DNA of 64,000 bases, from NCBI RefSeq assembly GCF_003462685.1, contig NZ_QRVE01000002.1, positions 263,928 to 327,927 on the forward strand. The letters are read 5' to 3'. Source of the DNA: Collinsella sp. AF23-4AC. Lineage in GTDB: Bacteria > Actinomycetota > Coriobacteriia > Coriobacteriales > Coriobacteriaceae. The notes under the pieces were generated by a model. It ran no database searches, was not told where the DNA came from, and worked only from the letters and a program-made list of their open reading frames with translations. Below, piece after piece: positions 24,681 through 33,263 of the stretch. Position 1 is the stretch's first letter. Each line of letters begins with the position of its first letter. The translations under genes were made by a program, and so were the position numbers.

Positions 24681-25508
24681 ATGCAAACTTACGAATCGGA
24701 CGCCAACATCGGCAACATTAAGATTCTCGCCGTCGATATGGACAAGACGCTGCTGACCGACGAGCGTGTGCTGCCCCAGGGTCTTGATGAGCGCCTGGAC
24801 AAGCTCGCCGACGCCGGCATCGTATTCTGCCCCGCCAGCGGACGTCCCGCCCCCAAGCTCGAGGAGATGTTCGAGGGCATTAAGAACCGCCTCGCTTTTT
24901 GTCCCGACAACGGAGCGTGCGTGATCTATCGCGGTAGCTATATCTATAAGAGCAATATTGACGTGGAGCTGTATCAGCAGGTCTTGAGCCGTGCCTCGGA
25001 GGATCCTCGCGCTGTCCCCGTCCTGTGCTGCTTCGACGAGTTCTACGTACTTGCCCGCGACCATCAATACCACGACGAGATCAGCGTCTACTACAACACA
25101 ATCAACTACGTCGACAGCTTTGAGGGCATTGATCTCGAGTCCAACAAGATTTCGATCTTCTTCCCCGGCTACGACGCCGAGCCCGCTTTCCGCGAGACCT
25201 ATAGCCCCGAGTTCTCGGACAAGCTCTACGTCACCAACGCCGGGCGCGAGTGGATCGACTTTATGAACCTGGGCGTCGACAAGGGCGCCGGCGTCGCGCA
25301 CCTGTGCGAGCACCTGGGCATCGATATTGCCGATGCTGCCGCCGTGGGCGACACCTACAACGACATCCCCATGCTGGAGCGCGTCGGTCACAGCTTTATC
25401 GTGGACAATGCCGAGGAGCACATGAACGCGCACGCCAAGTGGCGCATTCCGAGCAACAACGACGGGGGCGTACTGACGCTCATCGACGCCATCTTGGCGG
25501 CTCGGTAG
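24681..25508 (+). CDS. Cof-type HAD phosphatase
   Basis: A 275-residue HAD IIB (Cof-like) hydrolase. Motif I is ILAVDMDKTLLTDE (residues 14-27), motif II CPASGRPAPKLEEM, motif III lysine in LGVDKGAGVAHL, and motif IV VGDTYNDIPML. Such enzymes remove phosphate from sugar phosphates or nucleotides; the substrate here is unknown. ATG 24681 has GAAAGG upstream with a long spacing. The gene faces polA, and a 32-bp inverted repeat with a nested terminator lies just after its stop. Confidence 0.88.
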   Translation: MQTYESDANIGNIKILAVDMDKTLLTDERVLPQGLDERLDKLADAGIVFCPASGRPAPKLEEMFEGIKNRLAFCPDNGACVIYRGSYIYKSNIDVELYQQVLSRASEDPRAVPVLCCFDEFYVLARDHQYHDEISVYYNTINYVDSFEGIDLESNKISIFFPGYDAEPAFRETYSPEFSDKLYVTNAGREWIDFMNLGVDKGAGVAHLCEHLGIDIADAAAVGDTYNDIPMLERVGHSFIVDNAEEHMNAHAKWRIPSNNDGGVLTLIDAILAAR

Positions 25509-25518
25509 CCGTCCCATC

Positions 25519-25647
25519 GGGCCTGGCTGGGCGGCACGGGTTAACTTTTCACTCGGTCAGGTCCTGCGCAAGACGAAAGCCACATTAAGTGGCTTTCTTT
25601 GCGTGCGGAATCTACGAAAAGTTAACCCGTGCCGCCCAGCCAGGCCC
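25519..25647. repeat. 32-bp perfect inverted repeat with nested hairpin
   Basis: Arms at 25519-25550 and 25616-25647 are perfectly complementary over 32 bp. The 65-nt spacer contains a second hairpin, GAAAGCCAC (25575-25583) with GTGGCTTTC (25589-25597), followed by TTT, which can terminate plus-strand transcription from the HAD gene. The outer arms are far longer than any terminator needs. Confidence 0.85.
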
Positions 25648-25715
25648 TAGGTTTACTTACCTGCCGCCAAGATGGCGTCTTGAGTGTCTAGATACTTAGC
25701 TGAATATATTTGGAT

Positions 25716-25754
25716 GAAGGGAGCTCCTTGTTGAGAGGAGCTCCCTTCTGTTTT
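25716..25754. terminator. Terminator between HAD repeat and polA
   Basis: A 13-bp perfect stem GAAGGGAGCTCCT/AGGAGCTCCCTTC with 7-nt loop. The T-run (TGTTTTG) lies on the plus strand; polA ends 28 nt to the right, so the stem may serve both directions. Confidence 0.75.
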
Positions 25755-25781
25755 GTCTACTTTGGAACTGTGGGCGCTTCC

Positions 25782-28532
25782 CTATTTCGCGTCGGCCCAG
25801 GTTATGCCGGTGCTGGCTTCGGCGATTAGAGGTACGCGTAGGTCTACGACGTGTTCCATGACGTCTTGGACCATGGCGGTGAGACGCTCGACTTCGTTGA
25901 CCGGGCACTCAAAGTCCAGTTCGTCGTGTACCTGCAGAATCATGTGGGCTGCAAAGCCTTCTTCTTCCAGGCGACGGCTTACGCGGGCCATGGCAATCTT
26001 GATGATGTCGGCCGCGGTGCCCTGCATGGGGTGGTTCATGGCCGTGCGCTCACCAAAGCCACGGAGTTGCGGGTTTTTGGCCTTGAGCTCGGGAATATGG
26101 CGTCTGCGGCCATACATGGTCTCGGCGTAGCCCGTCTGCTTGGCGCGCGCCACCACGTTGTCGAGGAACGTGCGCACGCCCGGATATGCCTCGTAGTAGC
26201 GGTCGATCATGTCGCGTGCCTCGGCCATCGAGATATGCAGCGACTGCGACAGGCCGTAGGCCTGCTGGCCATACACGATGCCAAAGTTCACGGCCTTGGC
26301 GCGACTGCGCAGGTCGGGCGTTACCTCGGACACCGGCACACCAAACACGCGCGCCGCCGTCTCGGCATGGAAGTCCTCGCCCTCGTTAAAGGCGCGCACC
26401 AAGTGCTCGTCACCCGAAAGATGTGCCAGCAGACGCAGCTCGATCTGCGAGTAGTCCACCGCCAAAAAGACGCTTCCCTCGCCTGCCGAAAACGCCGTCT
26501 TGACGGTACGCCCCAGCTCCGAGCGAGTCGGAATATTTTGCAGATTGGGGTCGCTCGAAGACAGACGCCCCGTCGCCGTGATGGTCTGGTTGTACGTGGT
26601 GTGCACACGGCCGTCACCACGGCGCAGCGGGCCCAGGGTGTCCAGATAGGTGGACTTGATCTTAGACTTCTCACGCCAGTCCAAGATCAGACGCACGATT
26701 TCGTGGTCACGCGCAAGGTCGCTCAGCACCTTGGCGTTGGTCGAATAATAGCCGCGCTTAGTCTTCTTGAGGCCCTTGGTCGGAAGCCCCATCACATCAA
26801 AGAGCACATGCGACAGCTGCATGGGACTGCCAATATTAAAGGTCTCGTCACCGGCCAGGTCGCGAATGCTCCGCTCGACCTCGGCAATCTGGGTCGCCAA
26901 GCCCTCGGACAGACTATGTAGGCGATCGGGGTCCACGAGCATGCCCGCGCGCTCCATCTTGGCAAGCACCGGCACGAGCGGCATCTCGATGCCATCGAAC
27001 ACGTTGGCGGCGTTCTCGCGGGCCATGCGGTCGCGCAGCGGCGCCACGAGCGCCAGCGTCAAGGCCGCAGCGCGGGCAGCGGGAACAGGAGCGTCCTCGC
27101 CAGCACCCTCCGCGCCGCGCGCCGCAGGCAGCGCCATCTGCAGATAGGTATCGGCCAGATACGCCTCATCAAACTCGGAGCGGTCGGAATCCAGCAGGTA
27201 GGCGGCGACCACGGTATCGAAGATGCGCGTGGAGTCGACGGCCAGCGGATCCATAAGCTCGGGCTCGGAAGAATCGATGGGCGAAAGCTCATGCAGCAGC
27301 GCTTTCATATCCGGGCTCGCCACGCGGCCCTCCATAAACAGACGCGCGAGCACGCCGGCAATCACGCCGTGGACGAAGTTGAAGCCCTCAACCTCAGCCG
27401 CCGCACCGCTGTCGCCCTCCTCAAGCGCGAACAGGCCCTTGGACGTCGCCAGCCACAGCGTGCGCGTCAGTCCAAAGAGCGCGCCCTCTTCCTTGTCGTC
27501 GTCCACCACGGCGGCGACCCACTCGCCCGCATCAATCGCGCGAACGACCTCGGCGGCAGCGGCGGCAAGCGCTTCGGCATCGCCGGCAGCGGCACGCGAA
27601 ACGGCGGGCATATCGAACGTACTGGCAGCGGCCGCAGCCCCACCCTCGCTGCCAATCAGCGAGAGGAAACGGTTCTGCATGGCCGTGATGCCGAGCGTGC
27701 CCAGCGCCGCGGACACCTCGTCGGCAGAAAACGCCGGGAAGGACGTTGCGTCAAAGTCAAGCTCGACAGGCGCATCGGTGCGAATGGTTGCGACCTTGCG
27801 GCTCAGCAGCGCATCGTCGATATGAGCACGCAGGTTCTCGCCCATCTTGCCCTTGACCTCGTCGGCATGCGCGATGACCTCGTCCAGGCTGCCGTACTGC
27901 GCGATGAGCGCGCTCGCCTTTTTGGGGCCGATGCCCGGCACGCCGGGAATGTTGTCCGACGTATCGCCCTTCAGACCGTAAAAATCGGGCACGAGCGCCG
28001 GTGTAATGCCGTGATACAGGTCGTCCACGCTCTCGGGCGTCATAATCGCCACGTCGGACAGGCCCTTGCGGGTCGAGACCACATTGACGTGCTCGGTCAC
28101 GAGCTGATACATGTCGCGGTCGCCGGTCACCAGCAGCATGTCGCAGCCGGCTTCTTCGCCCAGACGCGCCATGGTTCCCAGGATATCGTCGCCTTCCCAG
28201 CCCTCGGACTGCAAAATCGGCACGTTGAGCGCGGCGAGCAGCTCCTTAATCATGGGGAACTGCGCGTGCAAGTCGGGGTCCATGGGCGGGCGTTGCGCCT
28301 TATACTGCGGCAGCATCTCCATGCGTACGCGCGGTTTGCCCTTGTCAAACGCCACGACCACACCGTCGGGGTTAAAGGCATCGATCATCTTAAGAAACAT
28401 GTTCAGAAAGCCAAAGATCGCGTTGGTGGGGCGACCGTCCGGCGCGTTCATGGTCGGGGGCACGGCGTGGAAGGCGCGGTGCATGAGCGAGTTGCCGTCG
28501 ATAACGGCAAAGGTGCGGCGCTTGTCAGACAT
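25782..28532 (-). CDS. polA: DNA polymerase I
   Basis: A 916-residue repair polymerase. The N-terminal 5'-3' exonuclease (VIDGNSLMHRAFHAVPP, LVTGDRDMYQLV, GLKGDTSDNIPGVPGIG) is intact. The C-terminal family A polymerase has motif A AVDYSQIELRLLAHLSGD, motif B RSRAKAVNFGIVYGQQAYGL and motif C LQVHDELDFE. The central 3'-5' exonuclease region is present as a fold, but I do not see the DxE metal site or the other acidic ligands (for example PDMKALLHEL where NxxxD is expected), so proofreading is probably lost, as in several Gram-positives. ATG 28532. Confidence 0.96.
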   Translation of the reverse strand: MSDKRRTFAVIDGNSLMHRAFHAVPPTMNAPDGRPTNAIFGFLNMFLKMIDAFNPDGVVVAFDKGKPRVRMEMLPQYKAQRPPMDPDLHAQFPMIKELLAALNVPILQSEGWEGDDILGTMARLGEEAGCDMLLVTGDRDMYQLVTEHVNVVSTRKGLSDVAIMTPESVDDLYHGITPALVPDFYGLKGDTSDNIPGVPGIGPKKASALIAQYGSLDEVIAHADEVKGKMGENLRAHIDDALLSRKVATIRTDAPVELDFDATSFPAFSADEVSAALGTLGITAMQNRFLSLIGSEGGAAAAASTFDMPAVSRAAAGDAEALAAAAAEVVRAIDAGEWVAAVVDDDKEEGALFGLTRTLWLATSKGLFALEEGDSGAAAEVEGFNFVHGVIAGVLARLFMEGRVASPDMKALLHELSPIDSSEPELMDPLAVDSTRIFDTVVAAYLLDSDRSEFDEAYLADTYLQMALPAARGAEGAGEDAPVPAARAAALTLALVAPLRDRMARENAANVFDGIEMPLVPVLAKMERAGMLVDPDRLHSLSEGLATQIAEVERSIRDLAGDETFNIGSPMQLSHVLFDVMGLPTKGLKKTKRGYYSTNAKVLSDLARDHEIVRLILDWREKSKIKSTYLDTLGPLRRGDGRVHTTYNQTITATGRLSSSDPNLQNIPTRSELGRTVKTAFSAGEGSVFLAVDYSQIELRLLAHLSGDEHLVRAFNEGEDFHAETAARVFGVPVSEVTPDLRSRAKAVNFGIVYGQQAYGLSQSLHISMAEARDMIDRYYEAYPGVRTFLDNVVARAKQTGYAETMYGRRRHIPELKAKNPQLRGFGERTAMNHPMQGTAADIIKIAMARVSRRLEEEGFAAHMILQVHDELDFECPVNEVERLTAMVQDVMEHVVDLRVPLIAEASTGITWADAK

Positions 28533-28698
28533 ATTGAATACCTCGCTTTGGGCTGGGCACGGTTTGCTCCCACCAGTTTACACGCTCCCCGCCCCGCGGC
28601 CACCACACATCAAGCTCCCCCGCCACCGCGCGCCTGTGCGTGATACGATGGCTCACGGTACATCAACCAGCACAATCGATCCGAAAGGAGCCTGCGTC

Positions 28699-30096
28699 AT
28701 GGAGCGTCCCTGCGCATGGAAAAAGTACACGCCACAGCAAATCGAGGAGCTCGAGGAGCTTTGCCGCGGCTATAAGCAGTTTTTGAGCGAGAATAAGACC
28801 GAGCGTCTGTGCGTCAAGACCGGTATCAAGATGGCCGAGGAGGCGGGCTACGTCAACCTGGAGACCGTGATCGCCGAGGGCCGCGCGCTCAAGGCCGGCG
28901 ACAAGGTGTACGCCGCCAACCACGGCAAAGACCTCATGCTCGTCAACCTGGGTACCGCCCCGCTCGAGCAGGGCTTTAACATCCTGGGCGCCCACGTGGA
29001 CTCGCCGCGCCTGGACCTCAAGCAGAATCCCGCCTTCGAGGCCGGCGACATGGCCTACCTCGACACGCACTACTACGGCGGCGTCAAGAGCTACCACTGG
29101 GTAGCCTCCCCGCTCGCGCTTGTGGGCGTCATCTGCAAAAAGGACGGCACCACCGTCGACATCAACATCGGCGACAAGGCGGACGACCCGGTCTTTACCA
29201 TCTCCGACCTGCTGATCCACCTCTCGAGCGAGCAGATGTCCAAGCCCGCCAAGGACGCCGTCGACGCCGAGATCCTCGACGTGATCGTGGGCGGCCGCCC
29301 CGTCAAGTTTGACGAGGACGACAAGGACGCCCCCAAGGAGCCCGTCAAGCAGATGTTCCTGGACATCCTCAAGGAGCAGTACGACGTCGAGGAGGAGGAC
29401 TTCCTCTCCGCCGAGATCGAGGTCGTGCCCGCCGGCCCGGCCCGCGACATGGGCCTCGACCGCTCCATGATTCTAGGCTATGGCCACGACGACCGTGTCT
29501 GCGCCTATCCGTCCATGCTCGCCCAGATCAACGTCGCCAACGTGGAGCGCACGAGCATCACACTCATCGTCGACAAAGAGGAAATCGGTTCCGTGGGTGC
29601 CACCGGCATGACGAGCCGCTTCTTTGAGAACACCGTCGCCGAGATCATGACGCTCGCCGGCGAGGATAGCCCGCTGGCCCTGCGCCGCGCACTTGCCCGC
29701 AGCCGCATGCTTTCCTCCGACGTGTCTGCCGGCTTCGACCCGGGCTATGCCGGCAAGTTCGAGACCAAGAACGCCGCCTTTATGGGTCGTGGCCTGTGCT
29801 TTAACAAGTACACGGGCAGCCGCGGCAAGGGTGGCTCCAACGACGCCGATGCCGAGTATGTGGCCCTCGTCCGCGACATCATGGACGAGGCCGGCGTGGA
29901 CTTCCAGACCTGTGAGCTCGGTCGCGTCAACGCTGGCGGCGGCGGCACCATCGCATACATCATGGCCAAGTACGGCATGAACGTCATCGACTCCGGTGTT
30001 GCCGTCCTGTCCATGCACGCCCTGTGGGAGGTCGCCAACAAGGCCGATATCTACGAGGCCTACCGCGGCTACAAAGCCTTCCTCGAGCGCGCCTAG
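28699..30096 (+). CDS. M18-family aminopeptidase
   Basis: A 465-residue cytoplasmic metallo-aminopeptidase related to ApeA/ApeB. Zinc-ligand motifs: ILGAHVDSPRLDLKQ (His, Asp), VDKEEIGSVGATGM (catalytic Glu-Glu), SADVSAGFDP-type sequence SSDVSAGFDPG, and CELGRVNAGGGGTIAYIMA near the C-terminus. It prefers N-terminal residues such as Asp/Glu or neutral ones; specificity is not evident. ATG 28699 has GAAAGGAG upstream. It is monocistronic with a terminator hairpin at 30135-30207. Confidence 0.92.
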   Translation: MERPCAWKKYTPQQIEELEELCRGYKQFLSENKTERLCVKTGIKMAEEAGYVNLETVIAEGRALKAGDKVYAANHGKDLMLVNLGTAPLEQGFNILGAHVDSPRLDLKQNPAFEAGDMAYLDTHYYGGVKSYHWVASPLALVGVICKKDGTTVDINIGDKADDPVFTISDLLIHLSSEQMSKPAKDAVDAEILDVIVGGRPVKFDEDDKDAPKEPVKQMFLDILKEQYDVEEEDFLSAEIEVVPAGPARDMGLDRSMILGYGHDDRVCAYPSMLAQINVANVERTSITLIVDKEEIGSVGATGMTSRFFENTVAEIMTLAGEDSPLALRRALARSRMLSSDVSAGFDPGYAGKFETKNAAFMGRGLCFNKYTGSRGKGGSNDADAEYVALVRDIMDEAGVDFQTCELGRVNAGGGGTIAYIMAKYGMNVIDSGVAVLSMHALWEVANKADIYEAYRGYKAFLERA

Positions 30097-30134
30097 CAAA
30101 CCCTCGTAAGGCGCACCAAACCAGCCCTTTATAA

Positions 30135-30207
30135 CTTGCGGTGGAATACGGACTAACCTGGCCTTCAACCGGCCCGCGCAGACCGCATTCCACCGCAACT
30201 TCTTTTT
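30135..30207 (+). terminator. Terminator after M18 aminopeptidase gene
   Basis: TTGCGGTGGAAT pairs with ATTCCACCGCAA (12 bp), and three further pairs and an inner GGCC/GGCC stem lie within the 40-nt loop. TTCTTTTTGG follows on the plus strand. Confidence 0.75.
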
Positions 30208-30222
30208 GGCAGAGGAGAGTTC

Positions 30223-31032
30223 ATGCTCCAGGTCATCGTTTCACCCGCCAAGCAAATGCGCGCGGCCCAAGATGCTTTTGAAGTCCTGGGCATTCCACCC
30301 TTTGTGCGCGAGACAGCTCGCCTCCACCGCGCACTGCTAGATATCGAGCGGAATGAAGGCAGCGGCGGCCTGCAGGCCCTTTGGAACGTGAGCGACAGGC
30401 TGCTTACAGCGTGCCTGGATACGCTTCACGAATTTATGCCCGTCCTGAGCGATGCCGACCTCGCCGATCCCGATATCGCGCGTCGAATCTCCCCCGCCGT
30501 CATGTCCTATCACGGCATCCAATACCAAAGCATGGCGCCCGAGGTCATGGATGCCGCACAGCTCGCCTGGCTGCAAAGCCACCTGTGGATCCTCTCCGGC
30601 CTCTACGGGTGCGTTCGTCCCTTTCATGCCGTCGAACCGTATCGGCTGGAGATGGGCGCGAAGCTCGCCGTCGACGATGCCCGAGACCTCTACGCGTTTT
30701 GGGGCGACAAGCTCGCACGGGCTACCGCCCCGGCAGGCTCAAACACCACGATCGTCAACCTCGCCAGCGTAGAGTATGCCAAAGCCGTTCTGCCCCACCT
30801 CGCGGACGACGCCACGGCCGTCACATGCCTCTTTGGCGAGGGTATCCGCAACGGGAAGCCCATCCAACGGTCGACCGCCAGCAAAAAGGCGCGCGGCTCC
30901 ATGGTGCGGTGGATGGCAGAAAACAAGCTCGAGGATGCAAGCGAACTTACCGCATTCAACATCGGCTATCGGCACATCCCCGAGCTTTCAGACAAAAACA
31001 CCCTGGTTTTCATGAACGCGCAGGCACAATAG
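30223..31032 (+). CDS. yaaA: Peroxide-stress protein YaaA
   Basis: A 269-residue YaaA/DUF328 protein, which limits intracellular free iron and DNA damage during peroxide stress in E. coli. Family landmarks: IVSPAKQM at the N-terminus, SYHGIQYQSM, HLWILSGLYGCVRPFHAVEPYR, and the C-terminal KKARGSMVRWM and FNIGYR. ATG 30223 has AGAGGAG upstream. It lies directly after the aminopeptidase terminator, so it should have its own promoter. Confidence 0.92.
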   Translation: MLQVIVSPAKQMRAAQDAFEVLGIPPFVRETARLHRALLDIERNEGSGGLQALWNVSDRLLTACLDTLHEFMPVLSDADLADPDIARRISPAVMSYHGIQYQSMAPEVMDAAQLAWLQSHLWILSGLYGCVRPFHAVEPYRLEMGAKLAVDDARDLYAFWGDKLARATAPAGSNTTIVNLASVEYAKAVLPHLADDATAVTCLFGEGIRNGKPIQRSTASKKARGSMVRWMAENKLEDASELTAFNIGYRHIPELSDKNTLVFMNAQAQ

Positions 31033-31055
31033 GCCCGCCGTTTCCAAACACCCCA

Positions 31056-31577
31056 TTACTCCGCCAAGCCATCGGCCTTTGCAATCTCGCTCGTCGAGCC
31101 ATCTTGGTAGGTAATCTTAACGTGCCCTACGTCGGATACCGCAACGCCCGACGGAGGTTCCAGACGCCACTCCGTCAGAGCGATATCCATGGTCGTGGGC
31201 ACATCGCCCTGATCTTTGAGCTTCACCGTGAGTGTTTTGAGTGCCTCATCAAACGTCACGCGTTCGATTTCTTCACCCGGAATAGACCCGCCGCTCAACT
31301 GCAGCTGCACAAACTCGTCGCGCGGATACCAGTAGTCGCCCGGAACGGCGAGCGTATTGGCATTACCGCCAGTACTCCTCACCGTCATAATCGGTAGGCT
31401 ATCATCAGCCTCAAATTCCCAGGCAGCGCCGCCGCGACCGCCAAACGTCCAAATACAAAAGGCAATCACCAGCACGGCAAGCACCGCAAAGCCAATCGCG
31501 ACCAACCCATGGTGCGCACGGCCCTCCTCGGCCGATACGTCCCATTGCGTCTCTCGATATAGATGCTTGTCTTCCAT
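31056..31577 (-). CDS. Unrecognised single-pass membrane protein
   Basis: A 173-residue protein: 27 hydrophilic residues, one TM helix (LVAIGFAVLAVLVIAFCIWTF), and a 120-residue extracytoplasmic domain with beta-rich character (TEWRLEPPSGVAVSDVGHVK). The orientation is inferred from the positive-inside rule. I do not recognise the domain. ATG 31577 has GGGGAGG upstream; the frame continues upstream across the thiC leader without a ribosome site. It is divergent from thiC and convergent with yaaA. Confidence 0.7.
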   Translation of the reverse strand: MEDKHLYRETQWDVSAEEGRAHHGLVAIGFAVLAVLVIAFCIWTFGGRGGAAWEFEADDSLPIMTVRSTGGNANTLAVPGDYWYPRDEFVQLQLSGGSIPGEEIERVTFDEALKTLTVKLKDQGDVPTTMDIALTEWRLEPPSGVAVSDVGHVKITYQDGSTSEIAKADGLAE

Positions 31578-31647
31578 GTACGCCTCCCCACAGGCACGCT
31601 CGTTGGCCCAATCGTACCCATTCAGGCTATACTTGAGCCCATGACAT

Positions 31648-31740
31648 AACGGGGAGCTTGCGGGACAAGACGGCAGGCTGAGATTGGGCGCGCCCGCCCT
31701 GACCCGCAAACCTGATATGGGTAATGCCAACGAAGGGAGC
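31648..31740 (+). promoter_or_regulatory. TPP riboswitch (THI element)
   Basis: The consensus blocks are intact and ordered: GGCTGAGA (31676-31683), CTGACCCG, ACCTGAT (31710-31716), GGGTAATGCC (31719-31728) and GAAGGGA (31732-31738). The ribosome site of thiC (GAAGGGAG) is inside the 3' strand of the aptamer, so TPP binding should block translation initiation. TATACT at 31628-31633 is a likely -10 box just upstream. The left boundary is approximate. Confidence 0.95.
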
Positions 31741-31747
31741 CGTGCCA

Positions 31748-33082
31748 ATGAGCACACAGACCGAGCCCAAGCTCGTCACGCAAATCGACTTCGCCCGTGC
31801 CGGGCAGATCACGCCGCAGATGAAGGAAGTCGCCGAGCGCGAGCATCGCGACCCCGAGTACATCCGCGAGCGCGTGGCCGACGGCCGCATCGCCATTCCC
31901 GCCAATATTGTGCACATCAAAAAGGGCATGCGCGCCTTTGGCGTCGGTGAAGGGCTGTCCACCAAGGTCAACGTGAACTTGGGCATCTCGGGCGACAAGG
32001 CCGATGCCGCCGAGGAATGGAAGAAGGTCAAGATCGCCGAGGACTTTGGCGCCGACGCCATCATGGACCTCTCCAACTCGGGCAAGACGCGCCAGTTCCG
32101 CCAGCAGCTCATCGACGAGACGCCGCTCATGGTAGGTACCGTCCCCATGTACGACGCCATCGGCTACATGGAAAAGCCGCTGGTCAAGCTCACCAAGGAC
32201 GACCTGTTCGAAGTCGTGCGCGCGCACGCCGAGGACGGCGTTGACTTTATGACTATCCACTGCGGCATCAACAAGTCGGTCACCAAGACCTTTAAGGAGA
32301 CTGGCCGCCTCATGAACATCGTGAGCCGCGGCGGCTCACTGCTGTTTGGCTGGATGGAGGTCACCGGTAACGAGAACCCGTTCTATGAGTTCTACGACGA
32401 GTTGCTCGAGATCTGCCACGAGTACGACGTGACGATTTCGCTCGGCGACTCCTGCCGCCCGGGCTGCCTCTACGACTCCAACGACGCCACCGAGACCGCC
32501 GAGATGATCGAGCTGGGCAAGCTGTGCAAGCGCGCTTGGGCCGCCGGCGTCCAGGTCATGGTCGAGGGCCCGGGTCACATGGCGCTCGACGAGATCGCTG
32601 CCAACATGAAGCTACAGAAGCGCCTGTGCCACAACGCCCCGTTCTATGTGCTCGGGCCGCTGGTGACCGATATCGGCGTGGGTTACGACCACATCACCGC
32701 TGCCATCGGCGGCGCCATCTCCGCCAGCTCCGGTGCCGACTTCCTGTGCTACGTGACACCGGCAGAGCACCTATGCCTGCCTAACGCCCAGGATGTGCTC
32801 GACGGCCTCATGGCCACCAAGATCGCCGCACACGCCGCCGACATCGCCAAAAAGGTGCCCCACGCCCGCGACATGGACGACAAGATGGGCCAGGCACGCC
32901 GCAAGCTCGACTGGGACGCTATGTGGAAGTGCGCGCTCGACCCGGTTACGGGCAAGAAGCGCTACGAGGAGTCCCCCGCCGCCACCGAGGGCACTTGCAC
33001 CATGTGTGGCAAGATGTGTGCCGTCCGCACCGTCAACAAGATCTTCGAGGGCACCACGATCGACCTCGGCATGGAGGACTAG
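31748..33082 (+). CDS. thiC: Phosphomethylpyrimidine synthase ThiC
   Basis: A 444-residue radical-SAM enzyme converting aminoimidazole ribotide to HMP phosphate in thiamine synthesis. Features: GEGLSTKVNVNLGISGD, LSNSGKTRQFRQQLI, GTVPMYDAIGY, SLGDSCRPGCLYDSND, VEGPGHMALDEI, and the C-terminal cluster motif CTMCGKMC. The spacing seen here is CX2CX3C; E. coli-type ThiC has CX2CX4C. ATG 31748 follows the riboswitch by 7 nt. Confidence 0.96.
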   Translation: MSTQTEPKLVTQIDFARAGQITPQMKEVAEREHRDPEYIRERVADGRIAIPANIVHIKKGMRAFGVGEGLSTKVNVNLGISGDKADAAEEWKKVKIAEDFGADAIMDLSNSGKTRQFRQQLIDETPLMVGTVPMYDAIGYMEKPLVKLTKDDLFEVVRAHAEDGVDFMTIHCGINKSVTKTFKETGRLMNIVSRGGSLLFGWMEVTGNENPFYEFYDELLEICHEYDVTISLGDSCRPGCLYDSNDATETAEMIELGKLCKRAWAAGVQVMVEGPGHMALDEIAANMKLQKRLCHNAPFYVLGPLVTDIGVGYDHITAAIGGAISASSGADFLCYVTPAEHLCLPNAQDVLDGLMATKIAAHAADIAKKVPHARDMDDKMGQARRKLDWDAMWKCALDPVTGKKRYEESPAATEGTCTMCGKMCAVRTVNKIFEGTTIDLGMED

Positions 33083-33176
33083 CCCTGTCGCCGCGGCCGC
33101 TCTGGCGGCGAGCTGGTGCCTGTCAATTGTTGACGTGTGAACATTTGCTTGCATTTGCGTAAAGATTGCATCGCCC

Positions 33177-33217
33177 GCCCGGGTTCGACATAGAGTCGGC
33201 CCGGGCATCTTTATAAT
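33177..33217 (+). promoter_or_regulatory. Hairpin after thiC and thiD -10 region
   Basis: GCCCGGG/CCCGGGC (33177-33183 with 33200-33206) with inner TCGAC/GTCG pairs forms a terminator-like hairpin followed by ATCTTTATAAT. TATAAT at 33212-33217 may be the thiD -10 box. A second stem, TCGCCGC/GCGGCGA (33088-33111), lies immediately after the thiC stop. Confidence 0.45.
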
Positions 33218-33263
33218 GCTGGCTTATAGACCCATTTGATTCCGACCGAACAAGGGAGCGAAC

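Noticed and set aside
25519-25647. CRISPR or insertion sequence interpretation of long inverted repeats
   Set aside because: The arms are single inverted copies, not spaced direct repeats, and no transposase or target-site duplication is visible.
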